Shown piece by piece: positions 1-8,884 of a stretch of 64,000 bases of DNA. Source of the stretch: Deltaproteobacteria bacterium (GTDB lineage Bacteria; UBA10199; JACPAL01). The stretch covers positions 1-64,000 of the forward strand of contig JACPAL010000013.1 of the NCBI GenBank assembly GCA_016180855.1. The letters are read 5' to 3'. Position 1 is the first letter of the stretch, and each line of letters begins with the position of its first letter. The notes below the pieces were generated by a model. It saw only the letters and a program-made list of their open reading frames with translations. It was not told where the DNA came from and made no database searches. Both the position numbers and the translations under genes were made by a program.

Positions 1-515
1 TCTGCGGGGATGCCCTTTGCAACGGCTCGGAGTCACCGACGAACTGTCCGTCGGATTGCGGGAGTGTTGCAGGAGGCGGCGGTTATTGTGGGGATGGGAG
101 CTGTCAGGCGGCTAGAGGGGAGACAACGGGTACCTGTGCGAGTGATTGCAGCAATAATCTGCCGTCCTCTATGACCTGGGCAAGATCATCTGTGGCTTGT
201 GGATCTGCGAATTTTAATGCTGTGAGCGGTGTTACTCTACCAATCTCAAATCAGACCTCCACCGGTTTTTCACTTACCGGCCCTAATAGTTTAACGGGAA
301 CAGGATCAAAATCGGGCAACTCATGCACGTTTACTCTTTCTGGTGTTACCTCAGCTATGGGATGCACTTATACGCAGACATGGACCCAGGCCTGTTCGAT
401 TTCTCCATTGGCAGGTGGAACCCTCTCTTTGAGTATAACGGTTAACTCAGGTGACTGTTCCGTTTTCTCCTTTCCCTGTGGTCCGGTGACAACAACCGGT
501 ACCCTCTCTCAGTAG
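1..515 (+). CDS. C-terminal part of a secreted Cys-repeat protein (partial)
   Basis: The reading frame is open from base 3, so the gene begins upstream of the window; the first Met (171) is internal. The visible part opens with two copies of a Cys-rich repeat of about 20 residues of the form CGDxxCNGxExxxxCxxDC (bases 3-60 and 90-150). This repeat is common in large secreted proteins of deltaproteobacteria-like bacteria. A Ser/Thr/Gly-rich, probably beta-sheet tail of about 115 residues follows, with paired cysteines. The protein is probably extracytoplasmic because of its cysteines and lack of charged helices. Its function is unknown. It stops 57 bases before the next gene on the same strand. 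Confidence 0.7.
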   Translation, partial: CGDALCNGSESPTNCPSDCGSVAGGGGYCGDGSCQAARGETTGTCASDCSNNLPSSMTWARSSVACGSANFNAVSGVTLPISNQTSTGFSLTGPNSLTGTGSKSGNSCTFTLSGVTSAMGCTYTQTWTQACSISPLAGGTLSLSITVNSGDCSVFSFPCGPVTTTGTLSQ

Positions 516-534
516 AGACCTCCTGCCAATTTGA

Positions 535-563
535 TTGATCCGATCCAAAAAGAAAGTTATGAT
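535..563 (+). promoter_or_regulatory. sigma-70-like promoter, probably leaderless
   Basis: TTGATC (535-540), a 17-base spacer and TATGAT (558-563) lie just before ATG 573. The predicted transcript start (about 570) almost coincides with the start codon and there is no Shine-Dalgarno sequence. This supports ATG 573 over the in-frame TTG at 531. Confidence 0.5.
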
Positions 564-572
564 GCCCTCTCC

Positions 573-3476
573 ATGAAACCTCGGGGGAGGCCTTTTCTAA
601 AACAGATTCTCTTTTTTGTTCTTCTCTCGACTCCTCTTCAAGCGGCTACCTACGATCCTTCTCTTGAGTGGCGCACCGTTACGACGGAACATTTTTTTAT
701 CCACTATCACAAGGGGCTTGAGGTGGTTGCGGAGCGGATGACGGTTATTGCAGAGGAGGTTTATCAAATACTTTCTGAGCGATTTGATGCCCGGCCTTGG
801 GGTCGGACGCACCTCATTTTGGCGGATAACCATGATGCCGCCAACGGCTTTGCAACGGTCCTTCCTTACAATCATGTGTCGCTCCGGATCGCCTCTCCCA
901 CCCCGGATACGGTCATTGGTGATTACGACGAATGGCTTCGCGAGCTTTTCACCCACGAATTCACCCACATCATTCATATCAGTGACACCCGTTACCCGGC
1001 CAAGGCGCTCCAATTTCTCTTTGGAAAATTGATTGCCCCCAACGGGGTGGCTCCTGGATGGGTTGTCGAAGGGATGGCAACCTATTTTGAGACCGTTGAA
1101 ACCAGCCGTGGCCGTGGCCGATCCACTTATACCGACATGGTCCTGAGGACCGATATATTTAATGATCAATTTCTCCACCTTGATGAGATGGCGGGGACTC
1201 AATATTCCTGGCCTGCCTGGCGGGCAATGTATCTCTACGGTGTCGGCTTTTGGCAGTATCTCGCTGATACCTACGGGACTGAAAAGATTACAGAGTTCAG
1301 TCATCGGTATGGACGCTCCCTCTGGCTCTTTTCATTAAACAACAAGGCCAGAAAGGTTTTTGGGAAAAGTTTTTATGAATTGTGGGCGGAGTGGAGGGCG
1401 GCTCTCTCAAAACGGTACGCCTCCGTCAGGGAGGTGACTGAAAAGATGGGACTTCGTGAGGGGGAATCGTGGCCCCCCCTCAAGAGAGGAGAAAGTCTCG
1501 AACGTCCCCTTTTTTCTGCGGATCAACAGAAAATGATCTATTATTACGACTCTCTTCATCACTATCCGGAGTTGAGGATCCATGATCTCAAGACGGATGA
1601 GGTTAATCATTATCTCCGAAAGAAAAAAGTGGCGCAGTTTGATCTGGCGCCGGATGGTGAGTCGCTGGTTTATGCCCGTTCCGGCAAACACAAACGTTAT
1701 TATGAGTATTCCGATCTGCACCTTCTTAATCTTAAGACGAGAAAATCAAAACAATTAACAAAGGGGAAAAGGGTTCGAGATCCCGACTTCTCGCCGGACG
1801 GCAAGAAAATCGTTTGCGTGGTACAGGAGACAGGGAGATCCCGGTTGGCCTTTTTTGATCTGGAAAAGAAGGAGTTTGAGGAAAGGCCAAAGCTGTCCGA
1901 ACAGGATCTTGCGCGTGAATATAACAACCCGCGTTGGTCACCCGATGGAAAGTGGGTCGCCGTTTCTATCCATGAAAAAGGAGAACGGGATATTTGGCTC
2001 ATCAATACGGAAAACAACGACCAGAAACGGATTACCAACGATGTGGCGATGGATACCTCCCCTGCCTGGGGTAATGGAGAGTCCGTCTATTTCTCGTCGG
2101 ACCGCAGCGGAATACCGAATATCTATCGATATGATTTAGCCAGTGGCCATACAAGCCAGATAACCAATGTTCTGACGGGGGCCTTTAATCCAACAGTCTC
2201 TCCCGACGGTCAGGTTGCCTTTCAATACTATAATGGGCGGGGTTTTGAGATTCGGTCGCTTTCGATAACTTCCCCTTTAATAAAGGAAGTAACTTCACTC
2301 CCCCCTCTTAGGGTAAGAGGGGAGAAGGTTAATAACAATTCCGATAGTGGAAGGGGGGCGCTATCCCAGGCGAGATCTTACTCCCCCTTCCCTACCCTTC
2401 TCATTCCGCGCTACCTCGTTCCGAGCGCCGCTTTTATCGATAACGCCTTTTTCTTTTCGGCCACGGTGGACAATTTCGATCCCCTTGTGCGTCATTACTG
2501 GCAAGGGACCGGGACGTTCCGGAGCGACAACCAGTTTTTGGGTTACGATCTTGCCTACAGCTACAATCGGTTCTACCCCTCCTTTTTTGCGGGGTCGTCT
2601 TTCTACAGCGTTCATTTTGGAAATATCACACAGACGACGAGCGATTATTTTGAAAAAAGGTTGAGGGGCTTTGGGGGCGTCAGTTTTCCGGTTGGGAAAC
2701 AGCGATTCTCCTTAAGTTACTTTTTTGAAAATCGGAGTGAGGAATCGGGACTTGATCCTGCCTTCAGACTTCTAACCCTTGGACACTATGCTGGCGTCTC
2801 GGCGCGTTATCGGATTGCCAGCAAGGAACAGACACGCGCGGCGATCAGTGTAGAAGAGGGATACTCATTGACCCTCAACGGAGAATTGGCCGCCCGTATT
2901 TTCGGCACTGATGAAAACCTTGAACAGCAGGTCTTTTGGGGGGATCTGCGGAACTACCTCCATCTGGGGGCTCATCACGTCATTGCGCTGCGAGGGGCCG
3001 GAGGGGTCACCCTTGGTGATGAACTTGCTCAAGGGAACTTCGGGTTAGGTGGGTCGCTGGGTGAGAGCCCGTTTGCCGGTTCCTCAACGAGGGTTTTTAC
3101 CCTGCGCGGCCTTCCCCTTGTCTCCTTTTCACAGGATCGGGCCTGGGTCGCCTCCGCGGAATATCGGATTCCACTGTTTTATCTGGAACGTGGGTTTGGA
3201 ACGCTCCCTCTCGCGATGAATGCCGGTCATATGGCACTCTTTGCCGATCTGGGCGATATCTATGCCCGCTCCGGAAACAGTTTCAGACCAATGTTGGGCG
3301 TTGGTGCCGAGCTTCGGGCCGAATTTGTCTTGGGCTATTTTATGCCGATACAAGGTCGGCTCGGGTACGGACTTATCGTGACGAACCGTGGGCGTCTTGG
3401 TAATTTGAGTGATCCCTTGACGGGTGGGGCGGCCCAGAATGGTGTCCTCATCGTTGAACTGGGGACTTCGTTTTAG
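573..3476 (+). CDS. Secreted peptidase-MA-like / TolB propeller / outer-membrane barrel protein
   Basis: 967 residues from ATG 573; an upstream TTG (531) would put 14 polar residues before the signal peptide. Residues 1-24 form a signal peptide ending LSTPLQA. A gluzincin-like peptidase domain follows, with HEFTH at 128-132 and a likely third zinc ligand in EGMATYFE (E166). Residues about 330-560 carry repeated SPDG/PDGK blades typical of TolB/PD40 beta-propellers. The last ~350 residues are aromatic-rich alternating strands ending in Phe, as in an outer-membrane barrel of the bacterial surface antigen type. The propeller and barrel are separated by a segment coded by palindromic repeats (2298-2391). 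The zinc ligands look complete, so it may be an active surface protease. The substrate is unknown. Its stop codon overlaps that of the convergent pilT-like gene. Confidence 0.75.
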   Translation: MKPRGRPFLKQILFFVLLSTPLQAATYDPSLEWRTVTTEHFFIHYHKGLEVVAERMTVIAEEVYQILSERFDARPWGRTHLILADNHDAANGFATVLPYNHVSLRIASPTPDTVIGDYDEWLRELFTHEFTHIIHISDTRYPAKALQFLFGKLIAPNGVAPGWVVEGMATYFETVETSRGRGRSTYTDMVLRTDIFNDQFLHLDEMAGTQYSWPAWRAMYLYGVGFWQYLADTYGTEKITEFSHRYGRSLWLFSLNNKARKVFGKSFYELWAEWRAALSKRYASVREVTEKMGLREGESWPPLKRGESLERPLFSADQQKMIYYYDSLHHYPELRIHDLKTDEVNHYLRKKKVAQFDLAPDGESLVYARSGKHKRYYEYSDLHLLNLKTRKSKQLTKGKRVRDPDFSPDGKKIVCVVQETGRSRLAFFDLEKKEFEERPKLSEQDLAREYNNPRWSPDGKWVAVSIHEKGERDIWLINTENNDQKRITNDVAMDTSPAWGNGESVYFSSDRSGIPNIYRYDLASGHTSQITNVLTGAFNPTVSPDGQVAFQYYNGRGFEIRSLSITSPLIKEVTSLPPLRVRGEKVNNNSDSGRGALSQARSYSPFPTLLIPRYLVPSAAFIDNAFFFSATVDNFDPLVRHYWQGTGTFRSDNQFLGYDLAYSYNRFYPSFFAGSSFYSVHFGNITQTTSDYFEKRLRGFGGVSFPVGKQRFSLSYFFENRSEESGLDPAFRLLTLGHYAGVSARYRIASKEQTRAAISVEEGYSLTLNGELAARIFGTDENLEQQVFWGDLRNYLHLGAHHVIALRGAGGVTLGDELAQGNFGLGGSLGESPFAGSSTRVFTLRGLPLVSFSQDRAWVASAEYRIPLFYLERGFGTLPLAMNAGHMALFADLGDIYARSGNSFRPMLGVGAELRAEFVLGYFMPIQGRLGYGLIVTNRGRLGNLSDPLTGGAAQNGVLIVELGTSF
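2298..2391. repeat. Palindromic repeat pair inserted in frame inside a gene
   Basis: Two inverted repeats lie within the coding region. The first has arms CCCCTCTTA (2302-2310) and TAAGAGGGG (2314-2322) around GGG. The second has arms GGAAGGGGG (2349-2357) and CCCCCTTCC (2383-2391). They encode a low-complexity Pro/Arg/Ser stretch between propeller and barrel. The first resembles the palindrome inside queA (44373-44400). Confidence 0.6.
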
Positions 3477-4534
3477 CTGAGCTGGCAGAGCCTCTTCAAC
3501 TGCGCTGGATCCGATGCCCTTGCCAACGCATTCTCCGGTGAGATCAGCTTCTTTTGAACGAGAGATGCCAACGATTGGTCCATCGTCAGCATGCCACTCT
3601 CCTGTTGGCCGGTCTGCATCATGCTCTGAATCTGTTGCACCTTGTTTTCCCGGATAAGATTACGGATGGCAAGGTTTGGTATCAAAATCTCTGTCGCCAG
3701 AACCCGCCCACCGCCCACCTTGGGGATCAGAAGCTGGGAAAGGACCCCTTCAAGAATAAAAGAGAGCTGGGTTCTGATCTGTGCCTGCTGATGTGGTGGA
3801 AAGACATCAATAATCCGGTTGACGGTCTGTACGGCCCCGTTCGTGTGAAGGGTCGCAAAAACCAGATGGCCCGTTTCCGCAATCGTGAGGGCCGCGGCTA
3901 TTGATTCCAGATCCCAGAGCTCTCCGATCAGGATGACATTCGGATCCTGCCGCAGGACATGCTTCAATGCCTCGGAAAAGTTTTTGGTGTCCTGACCAAC
4001 CTCCCTCTGTGAGATAAATGATTTTTTGGGATCGTGCGTGAATTCAATCGGATCCTCAACGGTTACGATATGAGCATGACGTGTTGAATTGATCTGATCC
4101 AAGAGTGAGGCAAGCGTCGTTGATTTTCCGGATCCGGTAGGACCTGTCACAAGGATCAGTCCTTGGGGTTTCTTTACCAGTTCCAGGGCCGCTGCCGGAA
4201 TGCCGAGGCGGTCTGGAGGAGGTATGCCGAATGGGATCGCCCGGAAGGCTCCGGCGATTGCCTCCTTGTTCCTGTAGAGATTCGCCCGAAAACGGGAAAC
4301 ACCGCCGACCGAAAAAGAGGTATCCAATTCCATCTCTGCCTCGAACCGCTTGACCTGTTCAGGGGTCAGAAATTCATAGCAGAGACTCTTTGACTCTTCA
4401 GGGGTCAGTGGAGGGGATTCCAGTGCGACCAACTCACCATCTACCCGGATCTGGGGAGGAGAACCGCTCCCTATATGGAGATCAGACGCACGGCGTTCAA
4501 TCATGACTTGAAGCAACTCTCTTAGTTTTGGCAT
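3473..4534 (-). CDS. pilT: PilT-family retraction ATPase, second copy with altered Walker B region
   Basis: 353 residues. A hexameric cytoplasmic ATPase of the PilT/PilU family, which depolymerises type IV pili. The N-terminal PAS-like domain starts with the usual ASDLHI motif. Walker A is GPTGSGKS (131-138), the Asp box is VTVEDPIEF, and the His box is TGHLVFATLHTN. In the Walker B region the family GEMRD reads GELWD, so the conserved Arg is Trp207; Glu and Asp are kept. It lies two bases downstream of the other pilT gene on the same strand, so both are probably co-transcribed and arose by duplication. The changed residue suggests a PilU-like accessory role rather than the main motor. Its stop overlaps the stop of the convergent upstream gene by four bases. 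Confidence 0.9.
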   Translation of the reverse strand: MPKLRELLQVMIERRASDLHIGSGSPPQIRVDGELVALESPPLTPEESKSLCYEFLTPEQVKRFEAEMELDTSFSVGGVSRFRANLYRNKEAIAGAFRAIPFGIPPPDRLGIPAAALELVKKPQGLILVTGPTGSGKSTTLASLLDQINSTRHAHIVTVEDPIEFTHDPKKSFISQREVGQDTKNFSEALKHVLRQDPNVILIGELWDLESIAAALTIAETGHLVFATLHTNGAVQTVNRIIDVFPPHQQAQIRTQLSFILEGVLSQLLIPKVGGGRVLATEILIPNLAIRNLIRENKVQQIQSMMQTGQQESGMLTMDQSLASLVQKKLISPENALARASDPAQLKRLCQLS

Positions 4535-4536
4535 GG

Positions 4537-5628
4537 TCAGACTCCTGTTTTTGACAAGGAATGAAATTTTGCCGTTTTTACGGGGCTTAAGAAACGTTGA
4601 AATTCTTCCAGGTTGTAGGCGTACGCCTCCGCCTCCTCCCTTAAAACCACCTTTTGCTTAACGAGCTCCGACAAACACTGGTCCATCGTTTGCATTCGTG
4701 TCCCTTCCTGCCCCATCTGCATCTGTGCCGCGATCTGGTGGATCTTATCTTCGCGTATCAGATGGCGGATGGCAGGGGTCGGGATCATGATCTCCATCGC
4801 CAATACCCGCCCCCCTCCTATTTTGGGGATGAGTTGTTGTGAGACAACCCCTTCCAGAATGAAGGAGAGCTGTGTTCGGATCTGGGGTTGTTGGTGTGGA
4901 GGAAATACATCAATAATACGGTTGATCGTCTGAACGGCGGAATTGGTATGGAGTGTCGCGAAGACCAGATGACCGGTTTCCGAGATGGTAATGGCGGCGG
5001 CGACGGTTTCAAGGTCGCGCATCTCGCCAACGAGAATGACATCGGGATCTTGCCGTAACACATATTTCAGGGCGTCGGAGAAATTGGCAGAGTCACGCCC
5101 GATCTCCCTCTGGCTCACGACCGATTTCTTGTGCTCATGGACAAATTCAATCGGGTCTTCAATCGTGATGATATGAAGCGGTTGTTCCATGTTGATCTTG
5201 TTGATCATGGCGGCGAGCGTCGTCGACTTTCCTGAACCGGTCGGACCTGTGACCAAGACGAGTCCTCGGGGGAGGGACGTAAGGTCCAGAACCGAAGCGG
5301 GGAGTCCCAGCTTTTCGGAACTCGGAATTTTCTCCGGGATCGGCCGAAAGGCCCCTGCGAGGAGACCCTTTTCTCGATAGAGATTCACACGAAATCGTCC
5401 GCCCGATGGGGGCTCCAAGGCAAAATCATATTCCTTTCTAGAGGCCAGCAGTTCAATCTCCTCAGCGCTCAAAAAATTGATGCAAAAATCATAAACCTCT
5501 TTGGGCGACAACGGACTATCGGAGGCCGATCTCAGTCTCCCATCAATTCGCAGTTGTGCGGGACTTCCGGGGACCAAATGGAGGTCAGAAGCACCCTTGT
5601 CTAAAACCATTTTGAGAAAATCAGCCAT
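4537..5628 (-). CDS. pilT: PilT twitching motility ATPase
   Basis: 363 residues, close to the usual PilT length. It powers retraction of the type IV pilus from the cytoplasmic face of the inner membrane. Motifs are ASDLHLVPG near the N-terminus, Walker A GPTGSGKS (128-135), Asp box ITIEDPIEF, canonical Walker B VILVGEMRDLET and His box TGHLVFATLHTN. All catalytic residues are present, so this is the better candidate for the working retraction motor. It is the first gene of a two-gene unit and is divergent from pilB across 89 AT-rich bases. The C-terminal 15 residues (SPVKTAKFHSLSKTGV) have no obvious counterpart in the second copy. Confidence 0.93.
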   Translation of the reverse strand: MADFLKMVLDKGASDLHLVPGSPAQLRIDGRLRSASDSPLSPKEVYDFCINFLSAEEIELLASRKEYDFALEPPSGGRFRVNLYREKGLLAGAFRPIPEKIPSSEKLGLPASVLDLTSLPRGLVLVTGPTGSGKSTTLAAMINKINMEQPLHIITIEDPIEFVHEHKKSVVSQREIGRDSANFSDALKYVLRQDPDVILVGEMRDLETVAAAITISETGHLVFATLHTNSAVQTINRIIDVFPPHQQPQIRTQLSFILEGVVSQQLIPKIGGGRVLAMEIMIPTPAIRHLIREDKIHQIAAQMQMGQEGTRMQTMDQCLSELVKQKVVLREEAEAYAYNLEEFQRFLSPVKTAKFHSLSKTGV

Positions 5629-5680
5629 ATTTTAAATGGAACCCCATGTTATCAAATAATAAATTTTATATAAAGCAAAA

Positions 5681-5709
5681 TTGATTACGGGAGTTTTTTC
5701 AGATATAAT
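5681..5709 (+). promoter_or_regulatory. sigma-70-like promoter of pilB
   Basis: TTGATT (5681-5686), a 17-base spacer and a perfect TATAAT (5704-5709). The predicted transcript start is at about 5716-5718, at the GTG start codon of pilB, with no room for a ribosome-binding site. Confidence 0.7.
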
Positions 5710-5717
5710 CAGCCGTT

Positions 5718-7421
5718 GTGGAGACTTCCATTAGTCCTAATCTGATGGAGCAGCTGGTTCAAGGGATGCTCAAAGAGGGGGTGTTAACCCCCGATCAGGT
5801 TGCGGTCGCAAGGGTTCGTCACGAAGATCTTGGAGAAGATTTGGGCCAGGTTCTCGTCCGGAAAGGTTTTATCAGTGAGGCGCAGCTCCTGCGCCATCTC
5901 GCCAAGTATCTTTCTATCCCCTATGTCTCGCTAAAGAAATGTCCGATTGATACCCAGGTGGCGAACGAGCTCCCCTATCATCTGGCCAAACGACATCATT
6001 TGATCCCCTTGAGAAGGGAAGGAATTGAGGTGGTGGTAGCGATGTCGGATCCCCTTAACCTGCAGGCGATCGAGGATCTTCGGCATTCTTTTCGCGCAGA
6101 GGTAAGGCCAGTATTGGCCTCCTCGGATGAGATCGAGGAGACCCTGCATCGGATCTATCATGCCCGAAGGTCCGGCAAGGACGTCTCGCTTGAGTCCTCC
6201 ATGGGACGAATCAGTTCGGAGGATGATTATGTTCATCCTGATGAAGAGAAAAAGATTGAGGAGATAGCGGTAGGATCCCGTGTGGTTCAGGTCGTCAATG
6301 AAGTGATTGTTGGGGCTTATACGGAGAGGGCGTCCGATATTCATATTGAGCCGCGCCGGAAAGATCTTATCGTTCGTTACCGTGTTGACGGTCTTCTGGA
6401 GGAAAAGGCCCGTTATGCGCGTGAGATGCATCTGCCGATTGTCTCCCGTATCAAGATTATTTCAGGTCTGGATATTGCGGAACGGCGGAGCCCTCAGGAT
6501 GGGCGCGTTCGGATCAAGGTTGGCGGAAAACCGATTGACCTTCGTGTTTCAACCTATCCAACAATCCATGGGGAAAAGGTGGTCCTTCGACTCCTGGCCA
6601 CTTCTGAAAAAATCGGGATTGAAGAGCTTGGTTTTTCCGAACATGAGAGAAAAATTTTCTCCGAACTGATCAGTCGTCCCCATGGTATCTTTTTGGTGAC
6701 CGGGCCCACCGGTTCAGGAAAGTCGACGACGCTTTATGCGGCGCTCGAACGGCTTAATTCACCGGAAAAAAATATTGTTTCCATTGAGGATCCTGTGGAG
6801 CGTGAGATAACCGGAGTCAGCCAGGCCCAGATCAATACCAAGGCAGGGATCACCTTTGCTTCTGCCCTCCGCGCCATTCTCAGGCAGGATCCGGATATCA
6901 TCATGTTGGGTGAAATCCGGGATCGTGAGACGGCTGAAATTTCGGTTCGAGCCGCCATTACGGGGCATTTGGTTTTAACCACACTTCACACCAATACGGC
7001 TGCAGGAGCGATTTCCCGCTTGAATGATCTGGGGGTAGAATCCTTTCTTCTTTCTTCTTCCCTCGTCGGAGTTCTTGCCCAGCGACTAGTCCGCAAGATC
7101 TGTTCAAGTTGTCGCGAAGAGGTCCCCTCTTCCGATCAGGGTCCGCCTCACTTTTTTAAAGGGAAGATTGAGACGATGTTCCGAGGCAAAGGGTGTCCTG
7201 AATGCCATCTTTCTGGCTACAGCGGACGTGTCGGAATTTTTGAATTGGTGCCTGTTCGTGGAAAGATCCTTCAGCTCATTGCCGATGGGGCGAAGGAGGA
7301 TCAGATTGAAAAGGAGATCCGCTCCGCAGGAATTCGATCGATGCTGGATGATGGTATTGAGAAGATCGTCAAGGGGGTCACGACGTTAGATGAGGTCTTG
7401 AGGGTGGTTCAGGAGGACTAA
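5718..7421 (+). CDS. pilB: PilB/MshE pilus extension ATPase
   Basis: 567 residues. It drives pilin polymerisation at the base of the type IV pilus. The N-terminal MshEN/T2SSE-N domain covers about residues 15-150. The ATPase core has ASDIHIEP (206-212), Walker A GPTGSGKS (329-336), Walker B IIMLGEIRDRET and a His box with TTLHTN. A zinc-finger-like insertion has CxxC pairs at C462/C465 and C493/C496, as in GspE/PilB proteins. The start is GTG 5718, placed at the predicted transcription start; an in-frame ATG at 5745 would remove part of the N-terminus. It heads a long unit with pilC and the pilins, interrupted only by the repeat element at 7428-7607. Confidence 0.93.
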   Translation: METSISPNLMEQLVQGMLKEGVLTPDQVAVARVRHEDLGEDLGQVLVRKGFISEAQLLRHLAKYLSIPYVSLKKCPIDTQVANELPYHLAKRHHLIPLRREGIEVVVAMSDPLNLQAIEDLRHSFRAEVRPVLASSDEIEETLHRIYHARRSGKDVSLESSMGRISSEDDYVHPDEEKKIEEIAVGSRVVQVVNEVIVGAYTERASDIHIEPRRKDLIVRYRVDGLLEEKARYAREMHLPIVSRIKIISGLDIAERRSPQDGRVRIKVGGKPIDLRVSTYPTIHGEKVVLRLLATSEKIGIEELGFSEHERKIFSELISRPHGIFLVTGPTGSGKSTTLYAALERLNSPEKNIVSIEDPVEREITGVSQAQINTKAGITFASALRAILRQDPDIIMLGEIRDRETAEISVRAAITGHLVLTTLHTNTAAGAISRLNDLGVESFLLSSSLVGVLAQRLVRKICSSCREEVPSSDQGPPHFFKGKIETMFRGKGCPECHLSGYSGRVGIFELVPVRGKILQLIADGAKEDQIEKEIRSAGIRSMLDDGIEKIVKGVTTLDEVLRVVQED

Positions 7422-7427
7422 CAGGAT

Positions 7428-7607
7428 GTTGACAAAGACCCATTTGCTGCGTTGCCCGCTTCGTCCGCAATCCTCACGTACCACGAAAGTACGCTCCGGT
7501 TACGGCCTCGCGGGCGCCTTGCATTCCTTCGACTTCGCTCAGGACGGTGAGCTTGTCGAACCGCTGGGCCTTTCTCACCATCCTTCGGTGAAAAGGGGTT
7601 TGTCAAC
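7428..7607. mobile_element. MITE-like composite palindromic element between pilB and pilC
   Basis: About 180 non-coding bases bounded by perfect 9-base inverted ends, GTTGACAAA (7428-7436) and TTTGTCAAC (7599-7607), extended by C-rich/G-rich bases. Module one (about 7441-7524) contains GTACCACGAAAGTAC, a palindromic core shared in opposite orientation with the element at 39891-40017. Module two (7526-7562) is an imperfect palindrome with outer arms TTCGAC/GTCGAA and inner arms GCTCA/TGAGC. No transposase is present and no clear target duplication was found. Confidence 0.6.
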
Positions 7608-7628
7608 GGACTGCTAAGGAGAAGACGC

Positions 7629-8843
7629 ATGGGGCTCTTTTACTACCGTGCCAGGGATCTGCATGGTTCGCTCATCACAGGACACCTTGAAGTTCTGAAG
7701 GAATCGGATCTCTTGGCCAGATTAACGGATCAAGGGTTGATTCCGGTCCTCATTCGCGAGGTTTCATCCCGGTTTCGTTTTCCGTCATTCTCGCTCAAGT
7801 TCCAAAGAAAAATCCGTTCGGAGGAGTTGATCGTCTTTACCCGGCAATTTCAGACGCTTTTTAAAGCAGGGCTTGGGATGGATGCCATCCTGACAGCGCT
7901 GATCAAGCAGTGCCGGAACAAGAGCTTTCGCGAAGTTCTTCTGAAGATTCGCGCGGATATTGCTGGAGGTTCTACTTTGGCGAAGGCGTTTTCCAAGCAT
8001 TCCAGTTTGTTTCGAGATCTCTATGTTAACATGCTGGGGGCTGGAGAAGAGGCGGGGATCCTCGACAAATCACTGGAGCACCTCGGTCTTCTCCTGGAAA
8101 AGGAGCGAGAGATCCATGCCTCGGTCAAATCGGCTACCCTTTATCCCAAGATTGTCATTGGGGTTCTTATTCTAGCAACGACCGTCCTCATGATTTTTGT
8201 GGTCCCAAAATTCGCAACATTTTACAGCAGCATGGATGTCTCCCTTCCGTGGCCTACCCTGTTTTTAATGGGAGCCAGCTCCTTTTTTGTTCATTACTGG
8301 TTTTTATTGGCCGCCGTGATTTTTGGAGGCTATTCCCTGTTTCACTGGTATCAGAAAACAGCGAGGGGGAGGTTAAGGTTGGGGGAGATTGCTTTCAAGC
8401 TGCCAGTTTTTGGCCCCCTCGCCTTGCGCGTCGCTAACGCAAGATTCTGCCACATTTTCTCTGCCCTCTATCGAAGCGGCCTTCCTGTGATCCGGGCCCT
8501 CGAGATTGTTGAGGGGACGATTGAGAATGGGGCGTTTGGGCGGGATATCCAGCGGTTACGTACCGAATTAACAAGGGGGCGTAGCTTGGCTGAGGCAATG
8601 GGCCTCTGTTCCTATTTTACCCCCGTTGTGATGGAGGCCGTTGCGGCGGGTGAAAAGTCAGGCGCCCTGGACGAGATGATGGAGAGTATTGGACATCACT
8701 ACGACACGGAAGTGGGGCACACTGTAAAGAACCTGTCGACCCTTTTGGAGCCTCTTCTACTCATTATTGTCTTTGGAATGGTCGGGCTTTTTGCGCTCGC
8801 AATCTTCCTTCCAATATGGAATATGACACAAATAGTAAAATAA
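7629..8843 (+). CDS. pilC: PilC/MshG inner-membrane platform protein
   Basis: 404 residues, the usual length. This polytopic inner-membrane protein sits over the PilB/PilT motors and couples them to pilin addition or removal. Two T2SSF domains are visible (about residues 60-185 and 260-385), each with a GL-x(n)-ALE/ILTAL helical bundle and a GEEAG/GEKSG motif (AGEEAGILDKSL and AGEKSGALDEMM). Hydrophobic segments occur at about 170-195, 215-240 and 380-400. A good ribosome-binding site (AAGGAG) precedes ATG 7629. It follows pilB, separated by the repeat element, which may affect read-through. Confidence 0.93.
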   Translation: MGLFYYRARDLHGSLITGHLEVLKESDLLARLTDQGLIPVLIREVSSRFRFPSFSLKFQRKIRSEELIVFTRQFQTLFKAGLGMDAILTALIKQCRNKSFREVLLKIRADIAGGSTLAKAFSKHSSLFRDLYVNMLGAGEEAGILDKSLEHLGLLLEKEREIHASVKSATLYPKIVIGVLILATTVLMIFVVPKFATFYSSMDVSLPWPTLFLMGASSFFVHYWFLLAAVIFGGYSLFHWYQKTARGRLRLGEIAFKLPVFGPLALRVANARFCHIFSALYRSGLPVIRALEIVEGTIENGAFGRDIQRLRTELTRGRSLAEAMGLCSYFTPVVMEAVAAGEKSGALDEMMESIGHHYDTEVGHTVKNLSTLLEPLLLIIVFGMVGLFALAIFLPIWNMTQIVK

Positions 8844-8884
8844 ATCAACTAATTATAAAACTACACGCGTAATTTTTTATCAAT

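Noticed and set aside
597-1304. 235-codon minus-strand open frame opposite the protease gene
   Set aside because: It is a shadow of the third-position bias of the sense gene; its composition is unlike a protein and it has no start signals.
7418-7630. Minus-strand open frame containing RQAHRPERSRR
   Set aside because: It lies entirely in the palindromic element; the repeat itself generates this peptide pattern. No ribosome-binding site or family match.
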